Assembly: GCF_031583065.1 (NCBI RefSeq)
Contig: NZ_CP134053.1
Location: 2,418,001-2,482,000, forward strand
DNA length: 64,000 nucleotides
Source of the DNA: Streptomyces sp. CGMCC 4.7035
GTDB lineage: Bacteria; Actinomycetota; Actinomycetes; Streptomycetales; Streptomycetaceae
Direction of reading: 5' to 3'
The notes under the pieces are model-generated. The model saw only the letters and a list, made by a program, of their open reading frames with translations, ran no database searches and was not told where the DNA came from. The translations under genes and the position numbers were made by a program. This document shows positions 55,685-64,000 of the stretch, piece after piece (the stretch's first letter is position 1; every line of letters begins with the position of its first letter).

Positions 55685-58600
55685 TCAGGCCAGCAGTTCC
55701 ACCTCCGCCAGGGTCGACTCGGTGTTCAGGACCAGGCGGTAGTGCGTGTACGAGCCGGGATGCGGGATCGAGAACGCCCTGGTCTGCCGGTCCCAGGTGA
55801 AGGACTCACCCGAGCGGGTGTCCAGGGTCTTCCACTCCGTGCCGTCCTCGGAGGCCTGGAGCGTCCAGCCCGTGGGGGCCTTCGTGCGGTCCTCGGGGGA
55901 CGTCAGGGTGTACTGCACCGCCTTGGTTCCCTCCGCGATCGGCAGGTCCAGGCTCGTCACGGTCGCGTCCGTCGCCGACGTGTTGTCGAAGAGCGCGCCA
56001 TCACCCTTGAGGACGTCCGCCCGCGGCGAAGGCGCCTTGTCACCGCGCGTGATCGACACCGGCGCCGCGTTCTTGCCCGTGCCCCAGGACGACGGCCGCG
56101 GACCCATGTCGAAGTCCAGCACCGCGCCCTTGGAGATCAGCGAGTGGGGCAGCGCCGTCGACGTCCACGCCTTGCCGTTGACCTTCAGGCCCTGGACGTA
56201 CACGTTCTTCGCGCTGTTCCTCGGGGCCCTGATGACGAGGTCCTTGCCATTCTCCAGGTGCACCGTCGCCTTGGTGAACAGCGGCGATCCGATGGCGTAC
56301 TCGCCGCTGCCCATCACCAGCGGGTAGAAGCCCAGCGCCGAGAACAGGTACCAGGCCGACTGCTCGCCGTTGTCCTCGTCGCCGTGGTAGCCCTGCCCGA
56401 TCTCGCTGCCGGTGTACAGACGGGAGAGGGCCTCGCGGACGTTCGCCTGTGCCTTCCACGGCTTGCCCGCCGCGTCGTACATGTAGATCACATGGTGCGC
56501 GACCTGGTTGGAGTGCCCGTACATGCCCATCCGGACGTCACGCGCCTCCGTCATCTCGTGGATGACACCGCCGTACGAGCCCACGATGTCCGGTGCGGCC
56601 GTCTCGGGAGTCGCGAAGTACTCGTCCAGTTTGTCCGCGAGCCCCGCGCGGCCCCCGTACAGGTTGGCCAGGCCCCGGCTGTCCTGTGGTGCCGTGAAGG
56701 CGTAGCCCCAGCCGTTCGTCTCCGTGTAGTCGTAACCCCAGACGCGCGGGTCGTACTTCGCGGAGTCCAGCCGCCAGGCGCCCTGCGTGTCGCGGCCCTG
56801 GAAGAAACCGGCCTTCGCGTCGAAGAGGTTGACGTAGTCGCGGGCGCGGTTGAGGAAGTACGTCGACTCCTCCTTGTAGCGCTTCTTGCCGGTCTTCTCG
56901 TACAGCGCCTGACCCATCTTCGCGATGCCGTAGTCGTTGACGTAGCCCTCCATCGCCCACGACAGACCCTCGTTGGTGTCGGTGGTCGTGTAGCCGAGGA
57001 AAGGCGAGGTCGTCATGCCCTTGCGGCCGACCCCGGAAGACGGCGGGACGACCGTCGCGTTCTTGACCGCGGCGTCGTAGGCGGCCTCCGCGTCGAACTG
57101 CACGCCCTTCACATAGGCGTCGGCGAACGCCACGTCCGACGAGGTGCCGGTCATCAGGTCCGCGTAACCGGGCGAGGACCAGCGCGAGGTCCAGCCGCCG
57201 TCCTTGTACTGCTGCACGAAGCCGTCGACCATCTCACCGGCCTGCTTCGGCGTGAGGAAGGAGTACGCCGGCCACGTCGTCCGGTACGTGTCCCAGAAGC
57301 CGTTGTTGACGTACACCTTGCCGTCGACGATCTTCGCGCCGGTGTGCGTGGGCGTGTCCGGACCGGGCATCGGGGAGAAGGGCGAGGCGTACTGGTAGGC
57401 CGAACCCACCTTCTCGAAGCCCGAGTTCGGGTACAGGTACAGCCGGTACAGCGAGGAGTACAGCGTCGTCAGCTGGTCGGCCGTCGCTCCCTCGACCTCG
57501 ACCTTGCCGAGCAGCTTGTCCCACACCCCCTGCGCGCGTTCCCTCACCTGGTCGAACGACGTCCCGTCCGGGACCTCCTGGCGCAGGTTGTCCTTCGCCT
57601 GGTCGAGGCTGATGAGCGAGGTGGCGAGGCGGAGGGTCACGGTGTGGTCGGCGCCCGGCTTGAAGCGCAGGTACCCCTTCACCCCGGAGGCGGCCCCGTC
57701 CGTGACGGGCGCGTCGAACACGCCGTACACGAACAGCCGCGTCGCCCCCGTCGACAGCCCGGACTTCACGTCCGAGAAGCCCGTGACGACCCCGTTGTCC
57801 TTGTCGAGGGTCAGCCCGGCTTGTTCCGTCACATTGTCGAAGAGCACGCTCGCGTCGTCGCCGGGGTACGTGAACCGCAGCACCGCCGCGTGGTCCGTCG
57901 GCGTCATCTCCGCCTTGAGGCCGTTCTGGAAGGTCACCCCGTAGTAGTACGGACGCGCGGTCTCGTTCTCGTGCCGGAACGCCAGCGCCCGCGCACCGCG
58001 GCCGGTGTCCGGCGTGCCGGAGGCGGCCGACGGCATCACCTGGAACGTCTGCCGGTCACCCATCCACGGACTCGGCTCATGGCTCGCGCTGAACGCCTGG
58101 ATTGTGGGCAGATTGTCGGAATTATTGGACCGTGCGTAGTCATACAGCCAGCTCAGCGAACCCGCGTTGGTCACCGGCGTCCAGAAGTTGAAGCCATGCG
58201 GCAGGGCCGTCGCCGGGAAGTCGTTCCCGCGGGAGAAGCCGCCGCTGGAGTTCGTACCGCGGGTCGTCAGCGCGTAGTCGGAGAGGTGCGCCTTGGGCTT
58301 CTCCGGCGGTGCGACCCGCAGCGTGATGTCGTCCAGCCAGCCCCGGAACTTCGCCGGCCCCTTCGGGGAGTCGTACGCCACCAGGATCCGGTCCACGGTC
58401 TTTCCGGCCGCGACCGAGCCGATCCGCGAGACCACGCTGTTCCACTGGTTGACGTACAGGGCCTTGGCCGCGCCCTGTCCCTGCGGGGTGAGCGGGAAGC
58501 CGTGCTGGTCGATCGCCTTCAGGCCGCTCAGATAGGTGCCGTCGGTGAAGGCCAGGTCCACGGAGACGTTCGTGGCGTCATAGTCCCGGTCCCCGTCCGC

Positions 58601-59488
58601 CATCGACGGGAAGATGCGGTACGACAGCTGGGTGTCCCGCTCGACGCCCACGTTCACGTCGAAGACCTTGTTGTACGAGTACGCCCGTCCGTCCGCCTGG
58701 TGCGTCCCCGCGTACCGCAGCGCCCGCTTGCCCGTGAAGCCCGCGCCCGCCTTGGCGGTGGGGGAGCCGCTCGGACCGCGGTCCACCAGCGAGCGCATGT
58801 CCTTGGGTGTGGGCTCGGTGCTCCTGCCCGTGGAGAACTGCACGTCGGCGAGCTGCAGTATGCCCGCGCCGTGGTTCTTGGTGAAGTCGATCCGGAAGTG
58901 CGCGTATTCGGCCGGTTCGGCGAGGTCGTACGTATGCGTCTGGAAGCGCTCGTCGAACGATTCACCGGTGCGCGTGTCGAGGGTCTTCCAGTCCTTGCCG
59001 TCGGTGGAGCCCTGAAGTGTCCAGTCGGCCGGGTCCCGCTCCGCGACGTCGTTGGCCGACGTCAGCGCGTACGTCACCACCTTGACCGGCGCGTTGAAGT
59101 CGAACTCCACCCAGCCCGTCGACGAGAACGTCAGCCACTTGGTGCTCGGCTCGCCGTCGATCAGGTTCTCTTTGACCTCGCCGGCGGCCGTGTACTCGTC
59201 GCTGGCCCGGACATCGGTGACCTCGTCGGTCACATTTCCTGGAATGCCCGTTGTATACCCTCCGTCCACTCCGGACGCCCGCTTCGAACCGTCCGCCGCC
59301 GTGTCCACGGTGTTCAGCCACGTCGGTGCCGGATCGTCCGGCTCGAACGAGGAAGTGAACTCCCGATCCGCGGTCGCCGCTTGGACGGGCAATGCCACCG
59401 CCGCGCCCTGTGTGGCCGTCAGCAAGGCGAAGGCGGCCGTTGTGACGACCGCCGCGGAACCCCATCTGTGCCGAGATCTGTGCTGCAT
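55685..59488 (-). CDS. secreted multidomain GH92 alpha-mannosidase with F5/8 C domains
   Basis: 1267 residues from ATG 59488 (MQHRSRHRWGSAAVVTTAAF), with GGGAGGG upstream. A signal peptide runs through about residue 45. Residues 90-225 are a discoidin F5/8 C domain (LIDGEPSTKWLTFSSTGWVE). Residues 230-405 form a further beta-domain. GH92 spans 415-1130 (FSRGNDFPATALPHGFNFWT; NGFWDTYRTTWPAYSFLTPK; GDEDNGEQSAWYLFSALGFY). Another F5/8 C-like domain closes the chain (GWTLQASEDGTEWKTLDTRS). It is probably an extracellular mannosidase that binds glycans. An operator at 59523 lies 35 bp upstream. Confidence 0.92.
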   Translation of the reverse strand: MQHRSRHRWGSAAVVTTAAFALLTATQGAAVALPVQAATADREFTSSFEPDDPAPTWLNTVDTAADGSKRASGVDGGYTTGIPGNVTDEVTDVRASDEYTAAGEVKENLIDGEPSTKWLTFSSTGWVEFDFNAPVKVVTYALTSANDVAERDPADWTLQGSTDGKDWKTLDTRTGESFDERFQTHTYDLAEPAEYAHFRIDFTKNHGAGILQLADVQFSTGRSTEPTPKDMRSLVDRGPSGSPTAKAGAGFTGKRALRYAGTHQADGRAYSYNKVFDVNVGVERDTQLSYRIFPSMADGDRDYDATNVSVDLAFTDGTYLSGLKAIDQHGFPLTPQGQGAAKALYVNQWNSVVSRIGSVAAGKTVDRILVAYDSPKGPAKFRGWLDDITLRVAPPEKPKAHLSDYALTTRGTNSSGGFSRGNDFPATALPHGFNFWTPVTNAGSLSWLYDYARSNNSDNLPTIQAFSASHEPSPWMGDRQTFQVMPSAASGTPDTGRGARALAFRHENETARPYYYGVTFQNGLKAEMTPTDHAAVLRFTYPGDDASVLFDNVTEQAGLTLDKDNGVVTGFSDVKSGLSTGATRLFVYGVFDAPVTDGAASGVKGYLRFKPGADHTVTLRLATSLISLDQAKDNLRQEVPDGTSFDQVRERAQGVWDKLLGKVEVEGATADQLTTLYSSLYRLYLYPNSGFEKVGSAYQYASPFSPMPGPDTPTHTGAKIVDGKVYVNNGFWDTYRTTWPAYSFLTPKQAGEMVDGFVQQYKDGGWTSRWSSPGYADLMTGTSSDVAFADAYVKGVQFDAEAAYDAAVKNATVVPPSSGVGRKGMTTSPFLGYTTTDTNEGLSWAMEGYVNDYGIAKMGQALYEKTGKKRYKEESTYFLNRARDYVNLFDAKAGFFQGRDTQGAWRLDSAKYDPRVWGYDYTETNGWGYAFTAPQDSRGLANLYGGRAGLADKLDEYFATPETAAPDIVGSYGGVIHEMTEARDVRMGMYGHSNQVAHHVIYMYDAAGKPWKAQANVREALSRLYTGSEIGQGYHGDEDNGEQSAWYLFSALGFYPLVMGSGEYAIGSPLFTKATVHLENGKDLVIRAPRNSAKNVYVQGLKVNGKAWTSTALPHSLISKGAVLDFDMGPRPSSWGTGKNAAPVSITRGDKAPSPRADVLKGDGALFDNTSATDATVTSLDLPIAEGTKAVQYTLTSPEDRTKAPTGWTLQASEDGTEWKTLDTRSGESFTWDRQTRAFSIPHPGSYTHYRLVLNTESTLAEVELLA

Positions 59489-59522
59489 GTGTCGAGCACC
59501 CTCCCTGCGCCGTGAAGAAGTG

Positions 59523-59534
59523 GACAACGTTGTC
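59523..59534. promoter_or_regulatory. operator GACAACGTTGTC upstream of the second GH92 gene
   Basis: Identical to the palindrome at 52133. A half-site with the stretch gatgtcaagggtgtt, also found downstream of the other operator pair (52185-52199), lies at 59577-59591. On the minus strand the latter contains TTGACA, a possible -35, so a repressor on the palindrome would sit just downstream of the promoter. Confidence 0.7.
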
Positions 59535-59723
59535 AACGTCGCTGCGCAAGGAACAGTAGGTGGTCAAGTGGCCAGGGATGTCAAGGGTGTTGAGTGTGGC
59601 ATTCGGGCCCAATGTGGTGGATAGCCCGTTCGAGAGGCGCATGGGCGTCCCGTATTTCCACGAGGTCTCAACTCGGAAAAGCAAGCCACCAACCTTGCAT
59701 TCGATCTTGCTCCGTCAGCGGAA

Positions 59724-59739
59724 AGTGGACTATACCTGT
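59724..59739. promoter_or_regulatory. DasR-responsive element (dre) upstream of ngcE
   Basis: AGTGGACTATACCTGT agrees with the dre consensus A(G/C)TGGTCTAGACCA(G/C)T at 13 of 16 positions. DasR is the GntR repressor of GlcNAc and chitin use, released by glucosamine-6-phosphate. The site is 210 bp before the ngcE start. 59535-59948 contains nothing else beyond the GH92 promoter. Confidence 0.75.
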
Positions 59740-59948
59740 CGGCGTCCGGGCAGCTGTCACCCTGCCGTACGACGGCTGTGGACAGGCATGGCCCGGGGGA
59801 ATCGGGAGGCGGCGGACCGTTCGGTGCATGACCGACTGCCCTGCCGTCCCACTGAATCCCTCATACACGACCCCAGCTTCACCATCACCGCGGTGCCGGG
59901 GAGGATCCGGTTCACCGCCTGAGTCCTGGAGAAGGCGAGGACTTGAGC

Positions 59949-61394
59949 ATGGGATCCACTTCCGGCGAGAACACCACCCCCGGCGGCGTCGGCCGCCGCG
60001 ATCTGATCAAGCGGTCCGCCGCGCTCGGCCTGATCTCCGTGCCCACGATGAGCTTCCTGTCGGCGTGTGCCAGCGGCGGCGGCGACAGCTCCAGCGACAA
60101 CGACACCCAGGGGAAGACCTCCAAGGCCAACCCCTTCGGCGCGCAGAAGGGCAGCAAGCTCGACGTCGTCATCTTCAAGGGCGGTTACGGCGACGACTAC
60201 GCCAAGGCGTGGGAGGGCGACTACCAGACGAAGGCCGGCATCACCTCGACCCACACCGGCACCCAGGAGATCACGGGCAAACTCCAGCCCCGGTTCAACG
60301 CCGGCAACCCGCCGGACATCGTGGACGACTCGGGCGCCCAGCAGATCAAGGTCGACGTGCTCTACAAGAACGGCCAGCTGCTCGACCTCGCCGAGGTCCT
60401 CGACGCGCCGTCCGTGGACGACCCGAGCAAGAAGGTCCGGGACATGATCATCCCCGGCACCCTGGACGCCGGCATGCAGGAGGGCAAGATCGTCGCCCTC
60501 AACTACATCTACACCGTGTGGGGTCTGTGGTACTCCGGCAAGCTCTTCAAGGAGAAGGGCTGGGAGGAGCCCAAGACCTGGGCCGACTTCATCACCATCT
60601 GTCAGGACGCCAAGAAGCAGGGCATCGGCGGCCTGGCCCACCAGGGCAAGTACCCGTACTACATCAACGTCGCCATCATGGACCTGATCGCCAAGACGGG
60701 CGGTCTGGACGCGATGAAGGCGATCGACAACCTCGACCCGAAGGCGTTCGTCGGCTCGGACGCGGCACAGGCCGGCGTCGAGGCGATCTACGAGATCGTC
60801 GAGAAGGGCCTGCTGATGCCAGGCACCAACGGCCTGACCCACACCGAGTCGCAGACCCGCTGGAACCAGTACAAGGCCGCGTTCATCACCTGTGGCTCCT
60901 GGCTGGAGAACGAGCAGCTCAAGCAGACGCCCGCGGACTTCGACATGAAGTTCCTGCCGATGCCGCTGCTGCCCGACAGCAAGCTGCCGTTCGAGGCGAT
61001 CCGGGCCGGCTCCGGCGAACCCTTCATCATCCCGGCGAAGGCCAAGAACCTGCCCGGCGCCAAGGAGTTCATGCGGCGCATGCTCTCCAAGGAGTGGTCG
61101 ACGCTGTTCGCCAAGGAGGCCAACTCGCTCACCATCCTCAAGGACGGCGTCGACCCCAGCGTCAAGCTCCGGCCGGGCACCCAGTCCACGGTCGAGGCGT
61201 CCAAGGCCGCCGGCGGCAACACCTTCCGTTACCTGTACACCGAGTGGTACAGCGAGATGGGCACCGCCATCGAGGCCGCGTCCAACGAGCTGATGGCCAA
61301 GCGCATTCAGCCGAAGGAGTGGCTGAAGCGGTGCCAGGCCGCGGTCGACAAGCAGGCCAAGGACCCGGCCTCCAAGAAGAACCACCGGGACTGA
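59949..61394 (+). CDS. ngcE: GlcNAc/diacetylchitobiose ABC transporter binding lipoprotein
   Basis: 481 residues. The N-terminus has a twin-arginine motif (GRRDLIKRSAALGLISVPTM) followed by lipobox LSAC, so it is exported as a folded Tat lipoprotein. The mature part is a family 1 sugar-binding protein (NPPDIVDDSGAQQIKVDVLY; GIGGLAHQGKYPYYINVAIM; FEAIRAGSGEPFIIPAKAKN). The sequence matches NgcE of the chitobiose importer as I recognise it. ATG 59949 has GGAGAAGG upstream. It heads an ngcEFG operon; the ATPase is missing and the shared MsiK is expected to supply it. A dre site precedes it. Confidence 0.93.
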   Translation: MGSTSGENTTPGGVGRRDLIKRSAALGLISVPTMSFLSACASGGGDSSSDNDTQGKTSKANPFGAQKGSKLDVVIFKGGYGDDYAKAWEGDYQTKAGITSTHTGTQEITGKLQPRFNAGNPPDIVDDSGAQQIKVDVLYKNGQLLDLAEVLDAPSVDDPSKKVRDMIIPGTLDAGMQEGKIVALNYIYTVWGLWYSGKLFKEKGWEEPKTWADFITICQDAKKQGIGGLAHQGKYPYYINVAIMDLIAKTGGLDAMKAIDNLDPKAFVGSDAAQAGVEAIYEIVEKGLLMPGTNGLTHTESQTRWNQYKAAFITCGSWLENEQLKQTPADFDMKFLPMPLLPDSKLPFEAIRAGSGEPFIIPAKAKNLPGAKEFMRRMLSKEWSTLFAKEANSLTILKDGVDPSVKLRPGTQSTVEASKAAGGNTFRYLYTEWYSEMGTAIEAASNELMAKRIQPKEWLKRCQAAVDKQAKDPASKKNHRD

Positions 61395-61403
61395 CCGCAC
61401 GCC

Positions 61404-61442
61404 GTGTCCCGGGCCGGAGAACTCCGGCCCGGGTGGGGACAC
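61404..61442 (+). terminator. intra-operon hairpin between ngcE and ngcF
   Basis: CCCGGGCCGGAG-aa-CTCCGGCCCGGG, extended by gtgt/acac-like ends, forms a long stem just after ngcE. Such hairpins often lower downstream expression or stabilise the upstream message, so that binding protein exceeds permease. It is not expected to end all transcription. Confidence 0.6.
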
Positions 61443-61459
61443 CAGGGGCAGGAACGCCA

Positions 61460-62395
61460 ATGCGCAAAGGGCAGTACAGGTTCGTCGCGGGATTTCTCTT
61501 CGTACCCGTGGCGCTCTATCTGATCTTCGTGATCTGGCCGTACATCCAGACGTTCGGCTATTCGCTGACCGACTGGAAGGGCCAGTCACAGACCTTCAAG
61601 TTCGTCGGACTGGACAACTACAGGGCACTGTTCCAGGACGACGTCTTCATGCAGGCCATCTGGCACAACATCCTGTTCCTGGTGTTCATCCCGGTGATCA
61701 CCATCCTGCTCGCCCTGTTCTTCGCCTTCATGGTGAACGCGGGCGGGCGTGGCCGGGCCGGCGGCGTCCAGGGCGTCACCGGATCCAAGTTCTACAAAAT
61801 TATCTACTTCTTTCCGCAGGTCTTGTCACTGGCGATTCTCGCGGTGCTGTTCAACGCGGTGTACCGCAGTGACGGCGGCGGTCTGCTCAACGGCTTCCTG
61901 ATCAAAATCGGCCTGGTCGACGCGAACAATCCCGTGGAATGGCTCAACGAGCCCAACATGGTGCTGTGGGCGCTGATCCTGGTCGTCGTCTGGCACGGTG
62001 TCGGCTTCTATCTGGTGCTGTTCTCGGCCGCCATGCAGTCCATTCCGAAGGACATTTACGAGGCGGCCCTCATCGACGGAGCGGGCCGCTCCCAGTCCTT
62101 CCTCCGCATCACCCTGCCGCTGCTGTGGGACACGGTGCAGACCGCGTGGGTGTACCTGGGCATCGTGGCGATGGACATGTTCGTCCTGGTCTCCTCCATG
62201 ACCCAGAACATGGGCGCCTACGGCGGCGGCCCCGACCATCACAGCGATGTCATGTCGACCGTGATGATGCGCAATTTCCTCTACTACGGGAAGAGCGGCT
62301 ATGCCTGCGCCATGGGCGTCGTCATGCTGCTGCTCACCCTGGTCCTGTCCGTGGTCACGCTGCGCGCCACCCGCCGTGAGCGCATCGAGTTCTGA
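61460..62395 (+). CDS. ngcF: GlcNAc/chitobiose ABC transporter permease
   Basis: 311 residues with six hydrophobic segments (AGFLFVPVALYLIFVIWPYI; NILFLVFIPVITILLALFFA; ALILVVVWHGVGFYLVLFSA). The cytoplasmic loop EAALIDGAGRSQSFLRITLP is the EAA motif contacting the ATPase. It is the MalF-type permease, partner of NgcG. ATG 61460 (MRKGQYRFVAGFLFVP) has CAGGAA upstream. It is 65 bp after ngcE and 15 bp before ngcG. Confidence 0.94.
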   Translation: MRKGQYRFVAGFLFVPVALYLIFVIWPYIQTFGYSLTDWKGQSQTFKFVGLDNYRALFQDDVFMQAIWHNILFLVFIPVITILLALFFAFMVNAGGRGRAGGVQGVTGSKFYKIIYFFPQVLSLAILAVLFNAVYRSDGGGLLNGFLIKIGLVDANNPVEWLNEPNMVLWALILVVVWHGVGFYLVLFSAAMQSIPKDIYEAALIDGAGRSQSFLRITLPLLWDTVQTAWVYLGIVAMDMFVLVSSMTQNMGAYGGGPDHHSDVMSTVMMRNFLYYGKSGYACAMGVVMLLLTLVLSVVTLRATRRERIEF

Positions 62396-62410
62396 GCGGG
62401 AGTAACGACG

Positions 62411-63343
62411 ATGAGCGCACCCCTCAAGGAGACCGCCCCCGGCGGCACCGTCCCGGCCCGGTCCTCGGTGAGCAAGATCCCGGTCCGCCCCGGCGACCGG
62501 CGCGGCGAGGGCGTCGTCCTGAACGTCTTCTCGCACGGGTTCCTCGCCCTGTGGGCCCTGCTGATCGTGCTGCCGCTGCTGTGGCTGGTGCTCAGCTCCT
62601 TCAAGACCGACGCGCAGATCGGCGGCTCGGCCTTCGGCTGGCCGCACGACTGGTCCTTCGACGTGTTCCGGCGTGCCTGGAACAAGGGCATCGGCGACTA
62701 CTTCCTGAACACCGTAATCGTGCTGGTGTTCTCCGTGCCGCTGACGATGCTGTTCGGCTCGATGGCCGCGTACGTGCTCGCCCGCTACCGGTTCTGGGGC
62801 AACCGGATGCTGTACTACTTCTTCGTCGCGGGCGCGATGTTCCCCGTGTTCCTGGCCCTCGTCCCGCTGTTCTTCATGGTCAAACGGCTGGACATGCTGA
62901 ACACCTATCAGGGTCTGATCCTGGTCTACATCGCGTACTCGATGCCGTTCACCGTGTTCTTCATGCACGCCTTCTTCCGGACCCTGCCGACGGCGGTCTT
63001 CGAGGCCGCCGTCCTGGACGGTGCCTCGCACACCCGGACCTTCTTCCAGGTGATGCTGCCGATGGCCAAGCCTGGCCTGATCAGCGTCGGTATCTTCAAC
63101 ACGCTGGGTCAGTGGAACCAGTTCATCCTGCCGACGGTCCTGATGCAGCCGCAGAGTGGTTCGGATCCCGAACGCTACGTCCTCACCCAAGGCCTGATCC
63201 AGCTCCAGCAGCAGCAGGGATACGCCTCTGACCTGCCCGTTCTCTTCGCAGGAGTGACCATTGCGATGATCCCGATGCTCGTGGTCTACCTGTCCTTCCA
63301 GCGCCAGGTACAGGCCGGACTGACCTCGGCGACGCTGAAATAG
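62411..63343 (+). CDS. ngcG: GlcNAc/chitobiose ABC transporter permease
   Basis: 310 residues, MalG-type. ATG 62411 (MSAPLKETAPGGTVPARSSV). Six segments include GFLALWALLIVLPLLWLVLS and MLYYFFVAGAMFPVFLALVP. The EAA loop reads EAAVLDGASHTRTFFQVMLP. The last residues VVYLSFQRQVQAGLTSATLK are typical. With NgcE and NgcF it imports N-acetylglucosamine or chitobiose using an ATPase encoded elsewhere (MsiK). A hairpin follows at 63379, then the ROK regulator. Confidence 0.94.
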   Translation: MSAPLKETAPGGTVPARSSVSKIPVRPGDRRGEGVVLNVFSHGFLALWALLIVLPLLWLVLSSFKTDAQIGGSAFGWPHDWSFDVFRRAWNKGIGDYFLNTVIVLVFSVPLTMLFGSMAAYVLARYRFWGNRMLYYFFVAGAMFPVFLALVPLFFMVKRLDMLNTYQGLILVYIAYSMPFTVFFMHAFFRTLPTAVFEAAVLDGASHTRTFFQVMLPMAKPGLISVGIFNTLGQWNQFILPTVLMQPQSGSDPERYVLTQGLIQLQQQQGYASDLPVLFAGVTIAMIPMLVVYLSFQRQVQAGLTSATLK

Positions 63344-63378
63344 CACGTCTGCATAAGCGCTCCGCGACGGCCCGTACG

Positions 63379-63407
63379 CGCACCGCTCCCGGCTCGGGAA
63401 CGGTGCG
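63379..63407 (+). terminator. hairpin terminator after ngcG
   Basis: CGCACCG-c-TCCCG pairs with CGGGA-a-CGGTGCG around a 3-nt loop, with one internal mismatch, 35 bp after the stop codon. Confidence 0.6.
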
Positions 63408-63539
63408 TGCACGCGTGTGCACAGACTCGGATGCGGTTCAACCTCTTGACGGGAGGTAGCCCGAACAGCTCAGCTTAGAGTTCACTAGTTGGACGAAGGC
63501 GGGGTCTCATCGAGGCGGCCCCGTGCTCAGGAGGTCGTC

Positions 63540-64000
63540 GTGGAGACTCCAGGGTCGCAGTCGTCGCTGCACCGAGCCAACCTGGAGCGGGTCGTACGCG
63601 CCGTGCGGCTGGCCGGATCCCTTACCCAGGCGGAGATCGCGAGGACGACGGGCCTGTCCGCGGCGACGGTCTCCAACATCGTGCGGGAGCTCAAGGACGG
63701 CGGAACCGTCGAGGTCACGCCCACGTCGGCGGGTGGTCGCCGGGCCCGCAGCGTGTCCCTGAGCGGGGACGCCGGCATTGTCATCGGTGTCGACTTCGGG
63801 CACACCCATTTGCGCGTCGCGGTCGGAAACCTCGCCCATCAGGTGCTTGCCGAGGAGGCCGAGCCACTGGATGTGGACGCCTCTGCCGCGCAGGGCTTCG
63901 ACCGGGCGGAACAGCTGGTCAGCAGGCTGATCGAGGCGACCGGGGTGGACCGGTCCAAGATCGCGGGCGTGGGCCTCGGTGTGCCGGGCCCCATCGACCT
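63540..64000 (+). CDS. rok7B7: ROK-family transcriptional regulator, Rok7B7-like (partial, 5' end)
   Basis: At least 153 residues; the frame is open to the right edge. Residues 10-75 form the HTH (RANLERVVRAVRLAGSLTQA; EIARTTGLSAATVSNIVREL). The ROK domain begins GIVIGVDFGHTHLRVAVGN and reaches the GLGVPGPIDL motif. ROK regulators bind sugars or phospho-sugars. In S. coelicolor rok7B7 follows ngcEFG and controls carbon use and xylose uptake. GTG 63540 has AGGAGG five bases upstream. A promoter with TTGACG at 63446 is possible. It may also bind the GH92 operators, but a LacI-like protein elsewhere is equally likely. Confidence 0.92.
   Translation, partial: METPGSQSSLHRANLERVVRAVRLAGSLTQAEIARTTGLSAATVSNIVRELKDGGTVEVTPTSAGGRRARSVSLSGDAGIVIGVDFGHTHLRVAVGNLAHQVLAEEAEPLDVDASAAQGFDRAEQLVSRLIEATGVDRSKIAGVGLGVPGPID

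Noticed and set aside
55742..59515. Long plus-strand frame opposite the second GH92 gene
   Set aside because: It is a shadow of the high-G+C coding strand and has no domain motif.
59560..59922. Plus-strand frame in the gap before ngcE
   Set aside because: It spans the GH92 promoter and the dre site and has no protein-like features.

Overview
The window looks like chromosomal DNA of a Streptomyces. It is about 70% G+C, codons strongly prefer G/C in third position, start codons are often GTG, genes overlap as ATGA or GTGA, and protein families typical of the genus are present (SepF-like, DUF5999, DUF6299, NgcEFG, Rok7B7). From memory, the gene order from the sepF-like gene to aconitase and ngcEFG-rok7B7 resembles the SCO5967-SCO6008 stretch of S. 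coelicolor. That synteny is recalled, not computed.

Layout. (1) Positions 1-5.7 kb are an accessory patch. It holds small hypothetical genes, an AlkZ-like HTH_42 protein, a truncated gene and a serine-recombinase relic. Four copies of a 43-44 bp interrupted palindrome, all in one orientation, punctuate it. (2) 5.7-9.3 kb: a nickel/cobalt transporter under a cobalamin riboswitch, a divergent ArsR regulator and a membrane protein. (3) 9.4-13.5 kb: a self-contained assimilatory nitrate reductase fused to a diflavin reductase. (4) 13.7-18.9 kb: a SepF-like protein, a repeat-bearing ATPase coupled to a MazG-like enzyme, an F420-type oxidoreductase and a TMEM175 channel. (5) 19.1-23.1 kb: the Hen1-Pnkp RNA repair operon. 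(6) 23.2-25.3 kb: an SPFH protein coupled to an NAD-kinase-like protein. (7) 25.4-29.3 kb: arginine deiminase, ornithine carbamoyltransferase and an amino acid permease. (8) 30.1-37.6 kb: a catabolic cluster resembling aerobic 2-aminobenzoyl-CoA (anthranilate) degradation, with PaaX, a CoA ligase, monooxygenase/reductase, enoyl-CoA hydratase, acyl-CoA dehydrogenase and RidA.

(9) 37.6-44.9 kb: a hydrolase, two small genes, an XRE-MurA fusion, a methyltransferase and aconitase. The XRE-MurA gene and the aconitase gene each have an ATCTC-N6-GAGAT palindrome in front of them, which suggests that the fusion protein regulates both. Aconitase also has iron-box-like sequence. (10) 45.0-51.6 kb: a two-component system, a PCMT-like methyltransferase, a SpoIIE phosphatase and a small membrane protein. 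(11) 52.3-64.0 kb: two secreted GH92 alpha-mannosidases sharing a GACAACG(T/A)TGTC operator. They are followed by the N-acetylglucosamine/chitobiose importer ngcEFG with a DasR-like site, and the start of a ROK regulator (Rok7B7-like). This could be an N-glycan or chitin-sugar utilisation locus.

Gene calls rest on reading the translations. No database search was run, so family names are recognition and start sites are judged from ribosome-binding sites.
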